DNA from: Anaerozeibacter sp031551775
Lineage (GTDB): Bacteria; Bacillota; Clostridia; Christensenellales; Aristaeellaceae
Direction of reading: 5' to 3'
NCBI GenBank assembly: GCA_031551775.1
Contig: JAVBND010000083.1
Span: forward strand, 1 to 64,000
DNA: 64,000 nucleotides
The notes below the pieces were generated by a model. That model ran no database searches and had not been told where the DNA came from. It saw nothing but the letters and a program-made list of their open reading frames with translations. The position numbers and the translations under genes are program-made. Shown piece after piece: positions 8,232 through 15,440 of the stretch. The stretch's first letter is position 1, and each line of letters begins with the position of its first letter.

Positions 8232-8741
8232 ATGATGAAGGGAATTGTGCTGATGGCGTTCCTGTTTGCGATGGCCGTCGCCCCTTGTCAGGCAGAGCCT
8301 GCGCTGGAGGAAGAGCAAGTGGACGCGTACTATACGTTGTATGAAGGGGATTGCGACACAATCATACGCGCGAAGGGGCTTTTTACCGACATGGTTATCT
8401 TTCCCCTGAGCAAGAGCGATGAATATTTTGATTCATTCATACGATCCTCTTGCGATGAATATATCGAGCGGGATTTGGGCGATCGTACATCGCAACCGGG
8501 AGATGGTTGTGCGCACGTACAAAGCGCCGGTTCAATAAAGTACTCCGTGAGGGTTCATAGATGCCCGCCCGATGAACAAGACACGCAAGTCACGTGTTCC
8601 ACATGGACCGACAAGCTGTATGTCTGCGCACAATGCTCAAGCGTAGCCTACGATATTGTGCTGGATCGGCAAACACATAACTACAACCAGTTTACCTGTA
8701 GAAATTGGATTCCGTCGCGTCGTACATATATCGATAGATAG
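8232..8741 (+). CDS. Secreted Cys/His-rich protein 2
   Basis: A 169-residue protein with a signal peptide (MMKGIVLMAFLFAMAV ending in CQA). After an acidic segment comes a YEGDCD motif near residue 39, then a variable middle. A C-terminal module shows Cys, nine residues, Cys-x-x-Cys, a spacer, His, six residues, Cys-Arg-x-Trp, matching protein 1 and protein 3. It starts 1 base after the stop of protein 1, so the two are very likely co-translated. The ATG pair at 8232/8235 is preceded by only a weak GGGATTAGG ribosome site. The function is unknown; tandem duplication with divergence is inferred. Confidence 0.72.
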   Translation: MMKGIVLMAFLFAMAVAPCQAEPALEEEQVDAYYTLYEGDCDTIIRAKGLFTDMVIFPLSKSDEYFDSFIRSSCDEYIERDLGDRTSQPGDGCAHVQSAGSIKYSVRVHRCPPDEQDTQVTCSTWTDKLYVCAQCSSVAYDIVLDRQTHNYNQFTCRNWIPSRRTYIDR

Positions 8742-8759
8742 CGAAGAAAGGGGTAAAAC

Positions 8760-9224
8760 GTGAAACGATCATTGGTTTTGATCCTGATTTTCACCACTCT
8801 ATGTTTTAGTACAGTAAGCGCACACTGGCAGGACGACCCGCGCAAGGCCGATCTAGCTTCCGCTTCTTTTGCCATCTACTACGGTGATTGTGATAACTCT
8901 TCCGAATCTCGATTGGTCAGAGTGGTGAAGCTGTATGATTATGATATGAGCTACGACGAATTATTGTATGAGATACAAAAGTATATACCAGCCCGGATGA
9001 ATCGATCCAGCACTCAACTTCAAGCGGATGCTCACACGCACGTTTGGAGCATTACTGATTCTATAAGGACGCATGAAGCTCCAAGTAGTGGTAGCTATTG
9101 CACAACATCAACGGTTAAGTTTTACAAGTGTAACAGTTGCGGTGATACAAAACGAGAAGTCACAAACAAAGGTGGCCATACCGTTGGGAGCAATGTATGC
9201 AGGTTGTGGAATCCGCCGCTTTGA
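8760..9224 (+). CDS. Secreted Cys/His-rich protein 3
   Basis: A 154-residue protein starting at GTG 8760 behind GAAAGGGG. It has a signal peptide (MKRSLVLILIF ... VSA) and a YYGDCD motif near residue 41 that parallels YEGDCD in protein 2. A His cluster (HTHVW) precedes the shared C-terminal module: Cys, nine residues, Cys-x-x-Cys-Gly, a spacer, His, six residues, Cys-Arg-x-Trp. It is third in a tandem set reading the same way with short gaps, so the three are probably one operon. The module could bind a metal or form disulfides; neither can be settled from sequence. I recognise no characterised family. Confidence 0.74.
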   Translation: MKRSLVLILIFTTLCFSTVSAHWQDDPRKADLASASFAIYYGDCDNSSESRLVRVVKLYDYDMSYDELLYEIQKYIPARMNRSSTQLQADAHTHVWSITDSIRTHEAPSSGSYCTTSTVKFYKCNSCGDTKREVTNKGGHTVGSNVCRLWNPPL

Positions 9225-9407
9225 TTGCCCGCCGGTTGATACCATCACAGTGTAGCCGCCTCTTTTCCGCCCGTGCGCACCTGCAAGAACACTCGACTGA
9301 GCGCTTTATCGCCCTTGGTCTGGGAAAGTGCGCTTTCATGAAAAATCAAAAACCCTTTCATGGCTGAATGGATCGGCCGGCGCTACGATGCCGCTCGGGA
9401 GCTGCCA

Positions 9408-9449
9408 GGAGCTATCGCGGAAGTCAAATTTCCGCGGTAGCTCCTTTTT
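9408..9449 (+). terminator. Terminator after the Cys-rich secreted cluster
   Basis: A 15-bp stem, GGAGCTATCGCGGAA / TTCCGCGGTAGCTCC, with one mismatch and a 7-nt loop, then five T residues. Confidence 0.8.
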
Positions 9450-9486
9450 GATCCTTGACTATTTTTTTGTTTGGTCCTGTGAATGA

Positions 9487-9516
9487 TTGGCAAAAGACGG
9501 GAATTTGTGATACGAT
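9487..9516 (+). promoter_or_regulatory. Candidate promoter of the small membrane protein-DUF169 operon
   Basis: TTGGCA (9487-9492), 18 bp, TACGAT (9511-9516), about 32 bp before the GTG start of the small membrane protein. Confidence 0.45.
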
Positions 9517-9547
9517 ATAACCGGCAAGAACTTGGAAAGGGAGGGGC

Positions 9548-9742
9548 GTGGCTGCCGTCACCAACACAATGCTGGGCAAAGGCATGTGCGGCATCGTGTT
9601 CCAATGGATCATTGTCGCGTTTCTGACGGCGTTTATGTTCCTGCCGAGCCGCTTGCAAGCTGTGACGCTGCGTCCGCTCGCTGTGGCGGCCGCCTTCGTA
9701 TGCATCCCATTTATTTTTGTACAGACGGGAGAAAGTCAATGA
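9548..9742 (+). CDS. Small two-helix membrane protein
   Basis: A 64-residue protein with two hydrophobic stretches, roughly residues 15-33 (CGIVFQWIIVAFLTAFMFL) and 40-58. It starts at GTG 9548, 3 nt after an AAAGGGAGG ribosome site. Its TGA overlaps the ATG of the following DUF169 gene (ATGA), which argues that it is a real, translationally coupled gene. No family is recognised. It may be a membrane partner or leader for the DUF169 protein, which is inference. Confidence 0.55.
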   Translation: MAAVTNTMLGKGMCGIVFQWIIVAFLTAFMFLPSRLQAVTLRPLAVAAAFVCIPFIFVQTGESQ

Positions 9743-10470
9743 CAGCAGAGCAATTGGCCGGGGCGATCAATCTCAAGGGCGGTTTTTTGTCGATTGCCAA
9801 AATGCGCGGGGGCGAGGCGGAGGCGCTTGGCGTCGGCGGCTGCGCACTGAAGGCGCTCGCGCGCGCTTTGGCGGGGGAAACGGTCGTGTTTTCACCCCAA
9901 AACCTCACCTGCCGCGGCGCGGCAAGCGGGATCGGGTTTCAGGACGGCATTCCGGAAATACCGGGCGGATTCGGCCACTTCATCGCCCATGGGCGCGGCG
10001 AGGGCTTTCCGCCGGGCGAACGCATCAAGTGCTCGCCCGAGCTTTCAGAGATGATGCTCATGCTGCAGCCGCAAGGCGTCATGGAAGGTCATGACCGCGT
10101 GCGCGTCAAGCCGTATGCGAAAGACTACGGCGCGGACACGGTGACGGCGCTGGTCAATATGGACCAGATGGCGGCTCTGATTCACATCTTCAATTATCGA
10201 AGGGCCGCGTACGACACGGTCATCGCGCCGATGGTGTCGGGCTGCGCGTCCTTGTTCCGCGTGCCGTTTGGCGAGGCCATGAAAGAATCGGGCCGCGCGG
10301 TGATCGGCAATGTGGACATATTTTCGCGCCCGCACTTTGACAAGGAGAAGGCGTTCTTTACCGTTTCAGGTGCGGATTTTGAGGGCATGCTTCATGACGC
10401 GGACGAGAGCGTGCTGGCATCGCCGATTTGGCGGGGCATAAAGAAGCGGCTTGAAGTCGAGGACGAATGA
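9739..10470 (+). CDS. DUF169 family protein
   Basis: A 243-residue soluble protein of the DUF169 (COG2043) family. Hallmarks are conserved cysteines in GGCALKAL, NLTCRGAASGIGF and SGCASLFRVPFGE, and the closing GNVDIFSRP and FTVSGADFEGML motifs. The family has no established biochemical role, though its Cys pattern is often taken to suggest metal or redox chemistry. The ATG at 9739 follows GGGAGAAA and overlaps the stop of the small membrane protein. The SDR gene follows after 12 bp with its own good ribosome site, so all three form one unit. Confidence 0.85.
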   Translation: MTAEQLAGAINLKGGFLSIAKMRGGEAEALGVGGCALKALARALAGETVVFSPQNLTCRGAASGIGFQDGIPEIPGGFGHFIAHGRGEGFPPGERIKCSPELSEMMLMLQPQGVMEGHDRVRVKPYAKDYGADTVTALVNMDQMAALIHIFNYRRAAYDTVIAPMVSGCASLFRVPFGEAMKESGRAVIGNVDIFSRPHFDKEKAFFTVSGADFEGMLHDADESVLASPIWRGIKKRLEVEDE

Positions 10471-10482
10471 GGAGGGAGAGAA

Positions 10483-11196
10483 ATGGTCGCACTGGTTACT
10501 GGCGGCGCGCGCGGCATTGGCGCGGCGACGGTCAAAGGGCTTTTCCGTGAGGGTGTGCAAACGGCATTTTTATATCGGCAAGCGGACGAAGCGGCCGGGG
10601 CGCTGGCGCGGGAGACCGCATCTCTTGCGATCCGGTGCGACGTTGCGGAGCGCGCCGAGATAGAAGCCGCGGTGGGGCGTGTTCGGCGCGAGCTTGGCCC
10701 GATCGACTTTCTGGTCAACAACGCCGGGCTGTCGGAAGTAGGCCTCATCACCGACACGAAGGACGATGTCTGGCAGCGGCTCGGGGCGGTCAACCTGAAC
10801 GGGGCGTTCTACCTGACGCGCGCGGTGCTCCCCGACATGATCTCGCGAAAGCGCGGCGCGATTGTCAATGTGTCGAGCATGTGGGGTGTTTCGGGCGCGA
10901 GCTGCGAAGCGGCGTATTCCACGTTCAAAGCCGGGCTGATCGGACTGACAAAAGCGGTCGCGCGCGAAGTCGGACCCAGCGGCGTGCGCGTCAACTGCGT
11001 AGCGCCCGGCGCGATTGACACCGACATGAACGCGCACCTAAGCCGGCGGGACAAAGAAGAGCTCGCCGAACAGACGCCGCTCATGCGCCTGGGAAAGCCA
11101 GAGGAAGTCGCGGAAGCGATCCTGTTTCTTTTGTCAGAGCGCGCGTCCTTCATCACCGCGCAGGTGCTGCTGGTGGATGGGGGGTATCTGGCGTAA
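10483..11196 (+). CDS. SDR oxidoreductase, FabG-like, probably EF-P 5-aminopentanone reductase
   Basis: A 237-residue classical short-chain dehydrogenase. It has the NADP motif TGGARGIG at residues 6-13, NNAG near 82, the catalytic Ser in NVSSMW, YSTFK as the YxxxK pair, and the PG-IDTDMN loop. The stretch SSMWGVSGASCEAAYS is what I associate with the YmfI group. That group reduces the 5-aminopentanone modification on the EF-P lysine in Firmicutes, rather than acting in fatty acid synthesis. No EF-P or fatty acid genes are nearby, so the assignment rests on this motif. Ordinary FabG-type ketoacyl reductase remains possible. Confidence 0.8.
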   Translation: MVALVTGGARGIGAATVKGLFREGVQTAFLYRQADEAAGALARETASLAIRCDVAERAEIEAAVGRVRRELGPIDFLVNNAGLSEVGLITDTKDDVWQRLGAVNLNGAFYLTRAVLPDMISRKRGAIVNVSSMWGVSGASCEAAYSTFKAGLIGLTKAVAREVGPSGVRVNCVAPGAIDTDMNAHLSRRDKEELAEQTPLMRLGKPEEVAEAILFLLSERASFITAQVLLVDGGYLA

Positions 11197-11203
11197 ACGC
11201 CTT

Positions 11204-11397
11204 CATCGAAAATCTTTGGCTGCGGCCAAATCTTTTCGATGAGGGGGGGGAACGGGGCCGGATTCCTGAAAAGTCAGCGGACTTTTCCGGGCGGAATCCG
11301 GGCGGGTAGGGATTTTGAGTCGGGCGGGCGATAAAGCCCGCCCTTGGTCAAAATCCCCTTCACCCCCGGCGCGCAGGTCGCCGGGGGCGTTGTTTGC
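11204..11397 (-). repeat. Multi-hairpin intergenic repeat, copy C (inverted)
   Basis: Read on the minus strand, this segment has the same module order as copy B at 209-390: a GC-rich CCCCCGGCG hairpin, GATTTTGA/TCAAAATC arms around GGGCGGGC/GCCCGCCC, the TCCGCCCGG block and an ATCGAAAA/TTTTCGAT-type hairpin. The hairpin at 11208-11240 is CATCGAAAATCTTTGGC with its near complement. It sits between convergent genes (the SDR gene and the SpoIIQ-like gene), where it could also act as a bidirectional terminator. Confidence 0.75.
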
Positions 11398-11557
11398 GGG
11401 AGGCTTCGGCCTCCCCGTTCCCTCTGGGGTGGGTTTGCGGGAGGCTTCGGCCTCCCCGTTCCCTCTGGGGTTGGGTTTGGGAGGCTTTGGCCTCCCCGTT
11501 CCCTCTGGGGTTGGGTTTGGGAGGCTTTGGCCTCCCCGTTCCCTTTGGGGTTGGGTT
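11398..11557 (+). repeat. Tandem array of four 40-41-bp units, each a TTCG/TTTG hairpin
   Basis: Four units start at 11398, 11439, 11479 and 11519. Each begins with GGGAGGC-TTCG-GCCTCCC, a perfect 7-bp stem closed by a tetraloop; TTCG occurs in the first two and TTTG in the last two. A near-identical CGTTCCCTCTGGGG linker follows. The 40/41-bp period is not a multiple of three, so it is not preserved as protein. The hairpin resembles the GGGGAGGC/GCCTCCCC element inside repeat copy A. Confidence 0.85.
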
Positions 11558-11582
11558 GCGCGCTTTCTTATTCGCTCCGCTC

Positions 11583-12194
11583 TTATTCGCTCAATTCTAT
11601 CCATTCGCCGTTTTGCCAGGCTTCAAAGTGCAGGTGCGCCGCTTGCCCGCCTTCAAGCGCAGATGAATCGCCCACTGCACCTATGGCGTCGCCCGCCTTG
11701 ACGCAGTCGCCCACCTTGACCAGGGAACTCGTGGCCAGGTTTTGGTAGCGGGTTAGGATGCCGTCTTCGCTGGTTACTTCCACCGTGTGACCCATTAGGT
11801 GGTCGCGTTCGGCGCGCGTCACTGTGCCCGCGATGGCCGCGTGGACCACTTCGCCTCGGGTGGCTTCAATGTCGATGCCTTCATGCGTCTGCCACTGCGA
11901 AAGCGTGTCCGACCAGGTGGGTTCTGTGGGGCTGTTTGGTGTGAGGATGACGCGCCCTGAGATGGGCCATAGGAGGGAGACCTTGGGCGGTTTATCCTGA
12001 AGCCGCTCGTCCAGGCTCGACGCGGCGGGCGCGGGCAAGGGCTGCGGAACGGGCGCGGAGGGCGTGCTGAGGCGCGTGCGGGCAAAGTACAGCCCCGTAC
12101 CGACGAGCAGCAGACATGCGCCAAGCGACAGCGCGAAGGCGTTTTTCCGCATAAAGCGCGCCCCATGGTCCAGCCACGTTTTTACTCTCTTCAT
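11583..12194 (-). CDS. SpoIIQ-like membrane-anchored M23 (LytM) protein
   Basis: A 203-residue protein: a basic N-terminus, one membrane helix at about residues 18-37 (ALSLGACLLLVGTGLYF), a Pro/Ala-rich linker, then a LytM/M23 domain. Both metal-ligand motifs are present, HEGID near the domain start and HLHFE near the end, so peptidase activity is possible. The size and architecture fit SpoIIQ, the forespore protein that binds SpoIIIAH across the engulfment septum. In several clostridia its LytM site is intact. ATG 12194 follows AAAGGATGTGAC. A sigma-F-like promoter lies upstream, which strengthens the assignment. A vegetative cell-wall hydrolase is the alternative. Confidence 0.72.
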   Translation of the reverse strand: MKRVKTWLDHGARFMRKNAFALSLGACLLLVGTGLYFARTRLSTPSAPVPQPLPAPAASSLDERLQDKPPKVSLLWPISGRVILTPNSPTEPTWSDTLSQWQTHEGIDIEATRGEVVHAAIAGTVTRAERDHLMGHTVEVTSEDGILTRYQNLATSSLVKVGDCVKAGDAIGAVGDSSALEGGQAAHLHFEAWQNGEWIELSE

Positions 12195-12217
12195 GATGTC
12201 ACATCCTTTCATAGCAT

Positions 12218-12246
12218 TAGTTTGAACCGCGCGCGCTAACCTATTC
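12218..12246 (-). promoter_or_regulatory. Sigma-F-like promoter of the SpoIIQ-like gene
   Basis: On the minus strand GAATA (12242-12246) is followed after 14 bp by GTTCAAACTA (12218-12227). This approximates the forespore sigma-F pattern (GyATA, ~15 bp, GGnnAnAnTA), about 24 bp before the start codon. It was identified by eye only. Confidence 0.4.
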
Positions 12247-12298
12247 CGCATTCTAAACATATCTTGGTTTAAGGACGCAAAGCGGGGAGGAACAGGCG

Positions 12299-12538
12299 AT
12301 GGTGCATCTTGACGCGCTGCCTGTAGGCGGCGTGGCGCATATTTTTGGGGTCGAAAGGAATATCGGCATCAAGCGCAGACTTCTGGACCTCGGATTCACC
12401 GATGGCGCGCAAGTCAAGTGTGTTTTTGAAAGTCCGGGTGGCAACCCGCGGGCTTACGCGGTGCGGGGCGCGGTCATCGCGCTCAGGTCGCTCGACGCGC
12501 ACGGCGTTTGGCTGAAGGAGGAAGAGGGCCTTGAGTGA
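12299..12538 (+). CDS. feoA: Ferrous iron transport protein A
   Basis: A 79-residue SH3-like FeoA domain protein that assists the FeoB iron channel at the cytoplasmic membrane face. The family pattern is visible: LPVGGVAHIFGV, RRLLDLGFTDGAQVKCVFESPGGNPRAYAVRGAVIALR. ATG 12299 follows GGGGAGGAACAGGCG. The end overlaps the feoB start by 8 bp, giving tight coupling. Confidence 0.93.
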   Translation: MVHLDALPVGGVAHIFGVERNIGIKRRLLDLGFTDGAQVKCVFESPGGNPRAYAVRGAVIALRSLDAHGVWLKEEEGLE

Positions 12539-14459
12539 AATAAGGACAATCGCGCTGGTCGGGAACCCCAATGTCGGCAAATCCACCGTTTTCAACCGGC
12601 TGACAGGCATGCGCCAGCATACCGGCAATTGGCCGGGTAAGACGGTGGAAGTGGCGCGGGGAAGGTTTGAATGGGCGGGCGCGCCATACGAAATGATTGA
12701 CTTACCGGGCGCGTACTCGCTCGCCCCGCGATCACGGGAAGAGGAGGTGACGCGCGATTACATTTTATCAAACGCCTACGATGCCGTGTGCGTGGTGTGC
12801 GACGCGACCTGCCTTGTCAGAAGTTTGCCGCTCGCGCTGCAGGCGATGGAAATCACGCCGCGCGTCGTTTTGTGCGTAAACCTCATCGACGAGGCGAAAA
12901 AGCGCGGGATTGATGTGGACGGCGCTGCGCTGGAAACGGCGCTCGGCGTCCGGGTGGCCTGCGTCAGCGCGCGCGGCGGCGAAGGCGTGGGCGAGCTGAT
13001 GGAAAAGCTCTCGCGGGCCTGTGAAGCGGCAGAGAGACACACATGGCCCGTCATTTACGCGCCGGAGGTTGAGCGCGCGGCGCAAGCGGCGGCATCCGCC
13101 ATGGCGGGCGGTAACCTGCGTTGGCGGTCACTGCGCGCGGTGGAGGAAGACGAGAACCTTGAAAAAAGCATCGTGGCAAGCCTTTTCATGGTGGCGGAAA
13201 CCGTTTGCGAAAAAGCGGTTAAGACGCGCGGCAATGCGCTTGGCGAGCGCTATCTCGCAATTGACCGCATGCTGACCGGGCGCAAGGTGGGCATACCCGC
13301 CATGCTCCTGCTCATGGCGCTGGTCTTCTACCTGACCATTTCCGGATCAAATGTGATTTCCGGCGTCTTGATCAGCGGCTTTGCGCGTGCCGAGCGGTGG
13401 CTTGCCGCGTCGATGGCGCCCGCGCCTTGGTGGCTCAAGGGGGCGCTGGCCGACGGGCTTTTCAAGGTCACGGCGTGGGTGGTCGCGGTGATGCTGCCGC
13501 CGATGGCGATCTTCTTTCCGCTCTTTACGTTGCTTGAGGATCTGGGATACCTGCCGCGCGTGGCGTTCAACCTGGACGGGTGTTTCAGGTGCTGCAAAAG
13601 TTCGGGCAAGCAGGCGCTGACCATGCTGATGGGCTTTGGCTGCAACGCCTGCGGCGTGACCGGCTGCCGGATCATCGATTCGCCGCGCGAGCGGTTGGTC
13701 GCGATCCTCACCAACGCGCTCGTGCCCTGCAACGGCCGGTTCCCCTTTTTGATCCTGCTGCTCACGCTGTACGCATCGGCGGCGGGGCTTGGCGCGCTGG
13801 CCCCCGCAGTCGGCCTGACGGCACTGGTGGCGCTGGGCGTTTTTGTGACGCTTGCCGCGTCGCGCCTTCTGTCGGATACCCTGCTCAAGGGCGTGCCGTC
13901 CTCCTTCGCGCTTGAATTGCCGCCTTACAGGAGGCCGCAGGTCGCTCGCGTCGTGACGCGCTCGCTCCTTGACCGAACGCTTTTTGTGCTTGGCCGCGCG
14001 GTCTCGGTCGCGGCGCCCGCCGGGATTGTTCTGTGGGCACTGGGCAACGTCCGGCCGGGCGGGGCAAACCTCATGGGCGAATTGACGCGCTTTCTCGATC
14101 CGGCGGGGCGGGCGCTGGGCATGGACGGCGTAATGCTCTTGTCGTTTGTGCTGGGGTTTCCCGCAAACGAGCTGGTGCTGCCCATTGCGCTCATGCTGTA
14201 TCAATCATCCAGCGTGTTGGCGGACGTGGGCGCGGCGACGGGTATCGCGCAAGTCCTGGCCGGCAACGGCTGGACGGGGATGACCGCTGTTTGCGCGATG
14301 CTGTTTACGCTCTTTCACTGGCCATGCTCGACCACGCTTTTGACCGTGCGCCGAGAAACCGGAAGCATAAAATGGACGCTGGTCGCGTTCTTGCTGCCGA
14401 CCGCGATTGGCGCGGCGCTGTGCGCGGTGGTATCTGGTATATGGAGGTGTTTTTTGTGA
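12531..14459 (+). CDS. feoB: Ferrous iron transporter B
   Basis: A 642-residue Fe2+ transporter. The N-terminal GTPase domain shows G1 GNPNVGKST (residues 11-19), G3 DLPGAYSL and G4 NLID. It is followed by a helical spacer and about eight membrane helices carrying the Gate domain cysteines (FNLDGCFRCCKSSGKQALTM and FGCNACGVTG). It starts at TTG 12531 behind AAGGAGGAAGAGGG, within the end of feoA. Its stop overlaps the GTG of the next gene, so iron uptake and a lipase-like protein share one message. I did not see a convincing Fur box upstream. Confidence 0.95.
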   Translation: MSEIRTIALVGNPNVGKSTVFNRLTGMRQHTGNWPGKTVEVARGRFEWAGAPYEMIDLPGAYSLAPRSREEEVTRDYILSNAYDAVCVVCDATCLVRSLPLALQAMEITPRVVLCVNLIDEAKKRGIDVDGAALETALGVRVACVSARGGEGVGELMEKLSRACEAAERHTWPVIYAPEVERAAQAAASAMAGGNLRWRSLRAVEEDENLEKSIVASLFMVAETVCEKAVKTRGNALGERYLAIDRMLTGRKVGIPAMLLLMALVFYLTISGSNVISGVLISGFARAERWLAASMAPAPWWLKGALADGLFKVTAWVVAVMLPPMAIFFPLFTLLEDLGYLPRVAFNLDGCFRCCKSSGKQALTMLMGFGCNACGVTGCRIIDSPRERLVAILTNALVPCNGRFPFLILLLTLYASAAGLGALAPAVGLTALVALGVFVTLAASRLLSDTLLKGVPSSFALELPPYRRPQVARVVTRSLLDRTLFVLGRAVSVAAPAGIVLWALGNVRPGGANLMGELTRFLDPAGRALGMDGVMLLSFVLGFPANELVLPIALMLYQSSSVLADVGAATGIAQVLAGNGWTGMTAVCAMLFTLFHWPCSTTLLTVRRETGSIKWTLVAFLLPTAIGAALCAVVSGIWRCFL

Positions 14460-15325
14460 CCCCAAAGCTTACGCCTGCCGCGCTTGCGCTGATCTCGACG
14501 TTGGTTCGGTTTGACTTGCCAAAGGCGCTCAGGCCCAGGGTCAATTGTTCGCTGACCGCCGGACAGTTTGCCGCCGCCGCGCTTCTGGAAGGCCCGCCGT
14601 GCGGGCCGGACGCGGACGGCGCGCGCGCGCTTGGTGCCATTGTGCGCGATGGCGCGCTTGCCGATCTTGAAGTCATTCAATACATAAACCACAACCGCAC
14701 GAACGGTTTTGTCGGCTACGCCTTTTCAGACGACAAGGGTTCGGTGCTCGCCGCGTTTCGCGGCTCCGAGACCGCCTTTGAGTGCGTGCCGACAAACATC
14801 GACTGGCTCGACAATGTGCGCGCGCCGTTTGACGGATCGGTGCAGTACCGGGACATTAAGCGTTTTGTAGCGCCCTACGAAGGCGGCGCGCCGCTTTTCA
14901 CGGGACATTCAAAGGGCGCGCACAACGCGCTGTACGCCTTGGCGGTAACCGAAGACCCGGGCGCCCGTTGCGTGTGTTTTGACGGACAGGGCTTTGCGCC
15001 CGGTCAATTGCGCGTAAGCTGCGCGCGGCGCCTCTCGGAACGCGCGGTCAACTATGTGCAGGAAAACGATATCGTGGGCGCGCTGTTATGCCACCCGGAA
15101 AAGCGCGTGTTTGTAAAGAGCACGGGCACAGGCAACGCCCACGCGCTGTCCGCCATGGCCTTTGACCGGGAGGGCTATCCGGTTCCCGGCAGGCGTTCGC
15201 TTATCTCCTATGCCGCGGGCATCGCATCGCGCGCGCTGTACAGGGGCTTGAGCGAAGATACGCAGGGGGGAGAAGAGGCCCGAGTCGATTGCCCGAGGGT
15301 TGCCTTGGCGCCGAAAACCTCCTGA
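14456..15325 (+). CDS. DUF2974 (Mbeg1-like) lipase-fold protein
   Basis: A 289-residue alpha/beta-hydrolase-type protein. The N-terminal half resembles Mbeg1-like DUF2974 proteins (YINHNRTNGFVGYAFSDDKGSVLAAFRGSE), and the nucleophile elbow is GHSKGAHNAL, a GxSxG variant. An acidic NDIVGALL segment and His residues near the end could complete a triad. GTG 14456 follows GGAGGTGTTTTTT and overlaps the feoB stop by 4 bp. No iron-related motif is visible, so its place in the feo operon is unexplained. Family substrates are poorly known. Confidence 0.75.
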   Translation: MTPKLTPAALALISTLVRFDLPKALRPRVNCSLTAGQFAAAALLEGPPCGPDADGARALGAIVRDGALADLEVIQYINHNRTNGFVGYAFSDDKGSVLAAFRGSETAFECVPTNIDWLDNVRAPFDGSVQYRDIKRFVAPYEGGAPLFTGHSKGAHNALYALAVTEDPGARCVCFDGQGFAPGQLRVSCARRLSERAVNYVQENDIVGALLCHPEKRVFVKSTGTGNAHALSAMAFDREGYPVPGRRSLISYAAGIASRALYRGLSEDTQGGEEARVDCPRVALAPKTS

Positions 15326-15401
15326 GAAATCCTTGCGGGCCCCGCCGCGCGCCATTGTTTTGGTTTTTGTCCGCGCCATGCTTTCCCCTTGGCCGCGTAT
15401 G

Positions 15402-15410
15402 TGTTATAAT
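15402..15410 (+). promoter_or_regulatory. Extended -10 promoter ahead of the GATase-like gene
   Basis: TG-n-TATAAT (15402-15410) sits 30 bp before the ATG. No good -35 is visible, so this would rely on the extended -10. Confidence 0.5.
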
Positions 15411-15440
15411 GCCCGTAATAAACGAAAGGGAGGCGGCGCA

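Larger units (their letters stand above)
9225..9547. other. Intergenic stretch between Cys-rich cluster and DUF169 operon
   Basis: A 323-bp gap. It contains a terminator (9408-9449) and a modest promoter (9487-9516). The first ~180 bases show no gene, RNA or repeat that I can support. Confidence 0.55.

Noticed and set aside
11203..11604. A 133-codon minus-strand frame with repeated NPTPEGTGRPKPP-like peptide
   Set aside because: It is produced by the 40/41-bp hairpin array plus repeat copy C. The period is not a multiple of three, so the peptide repeat shifts frame, and there is no ribosome site.
13347..14204. Long minus-strand open frame (285 codons) opposite feoB
   Set aside because: It lies wholly antisense to a convincing FeoB. 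It is Arg/Gln/Pro-rich as expected from reverse-complemented GC-rich codons, with no ribosome site or domain.
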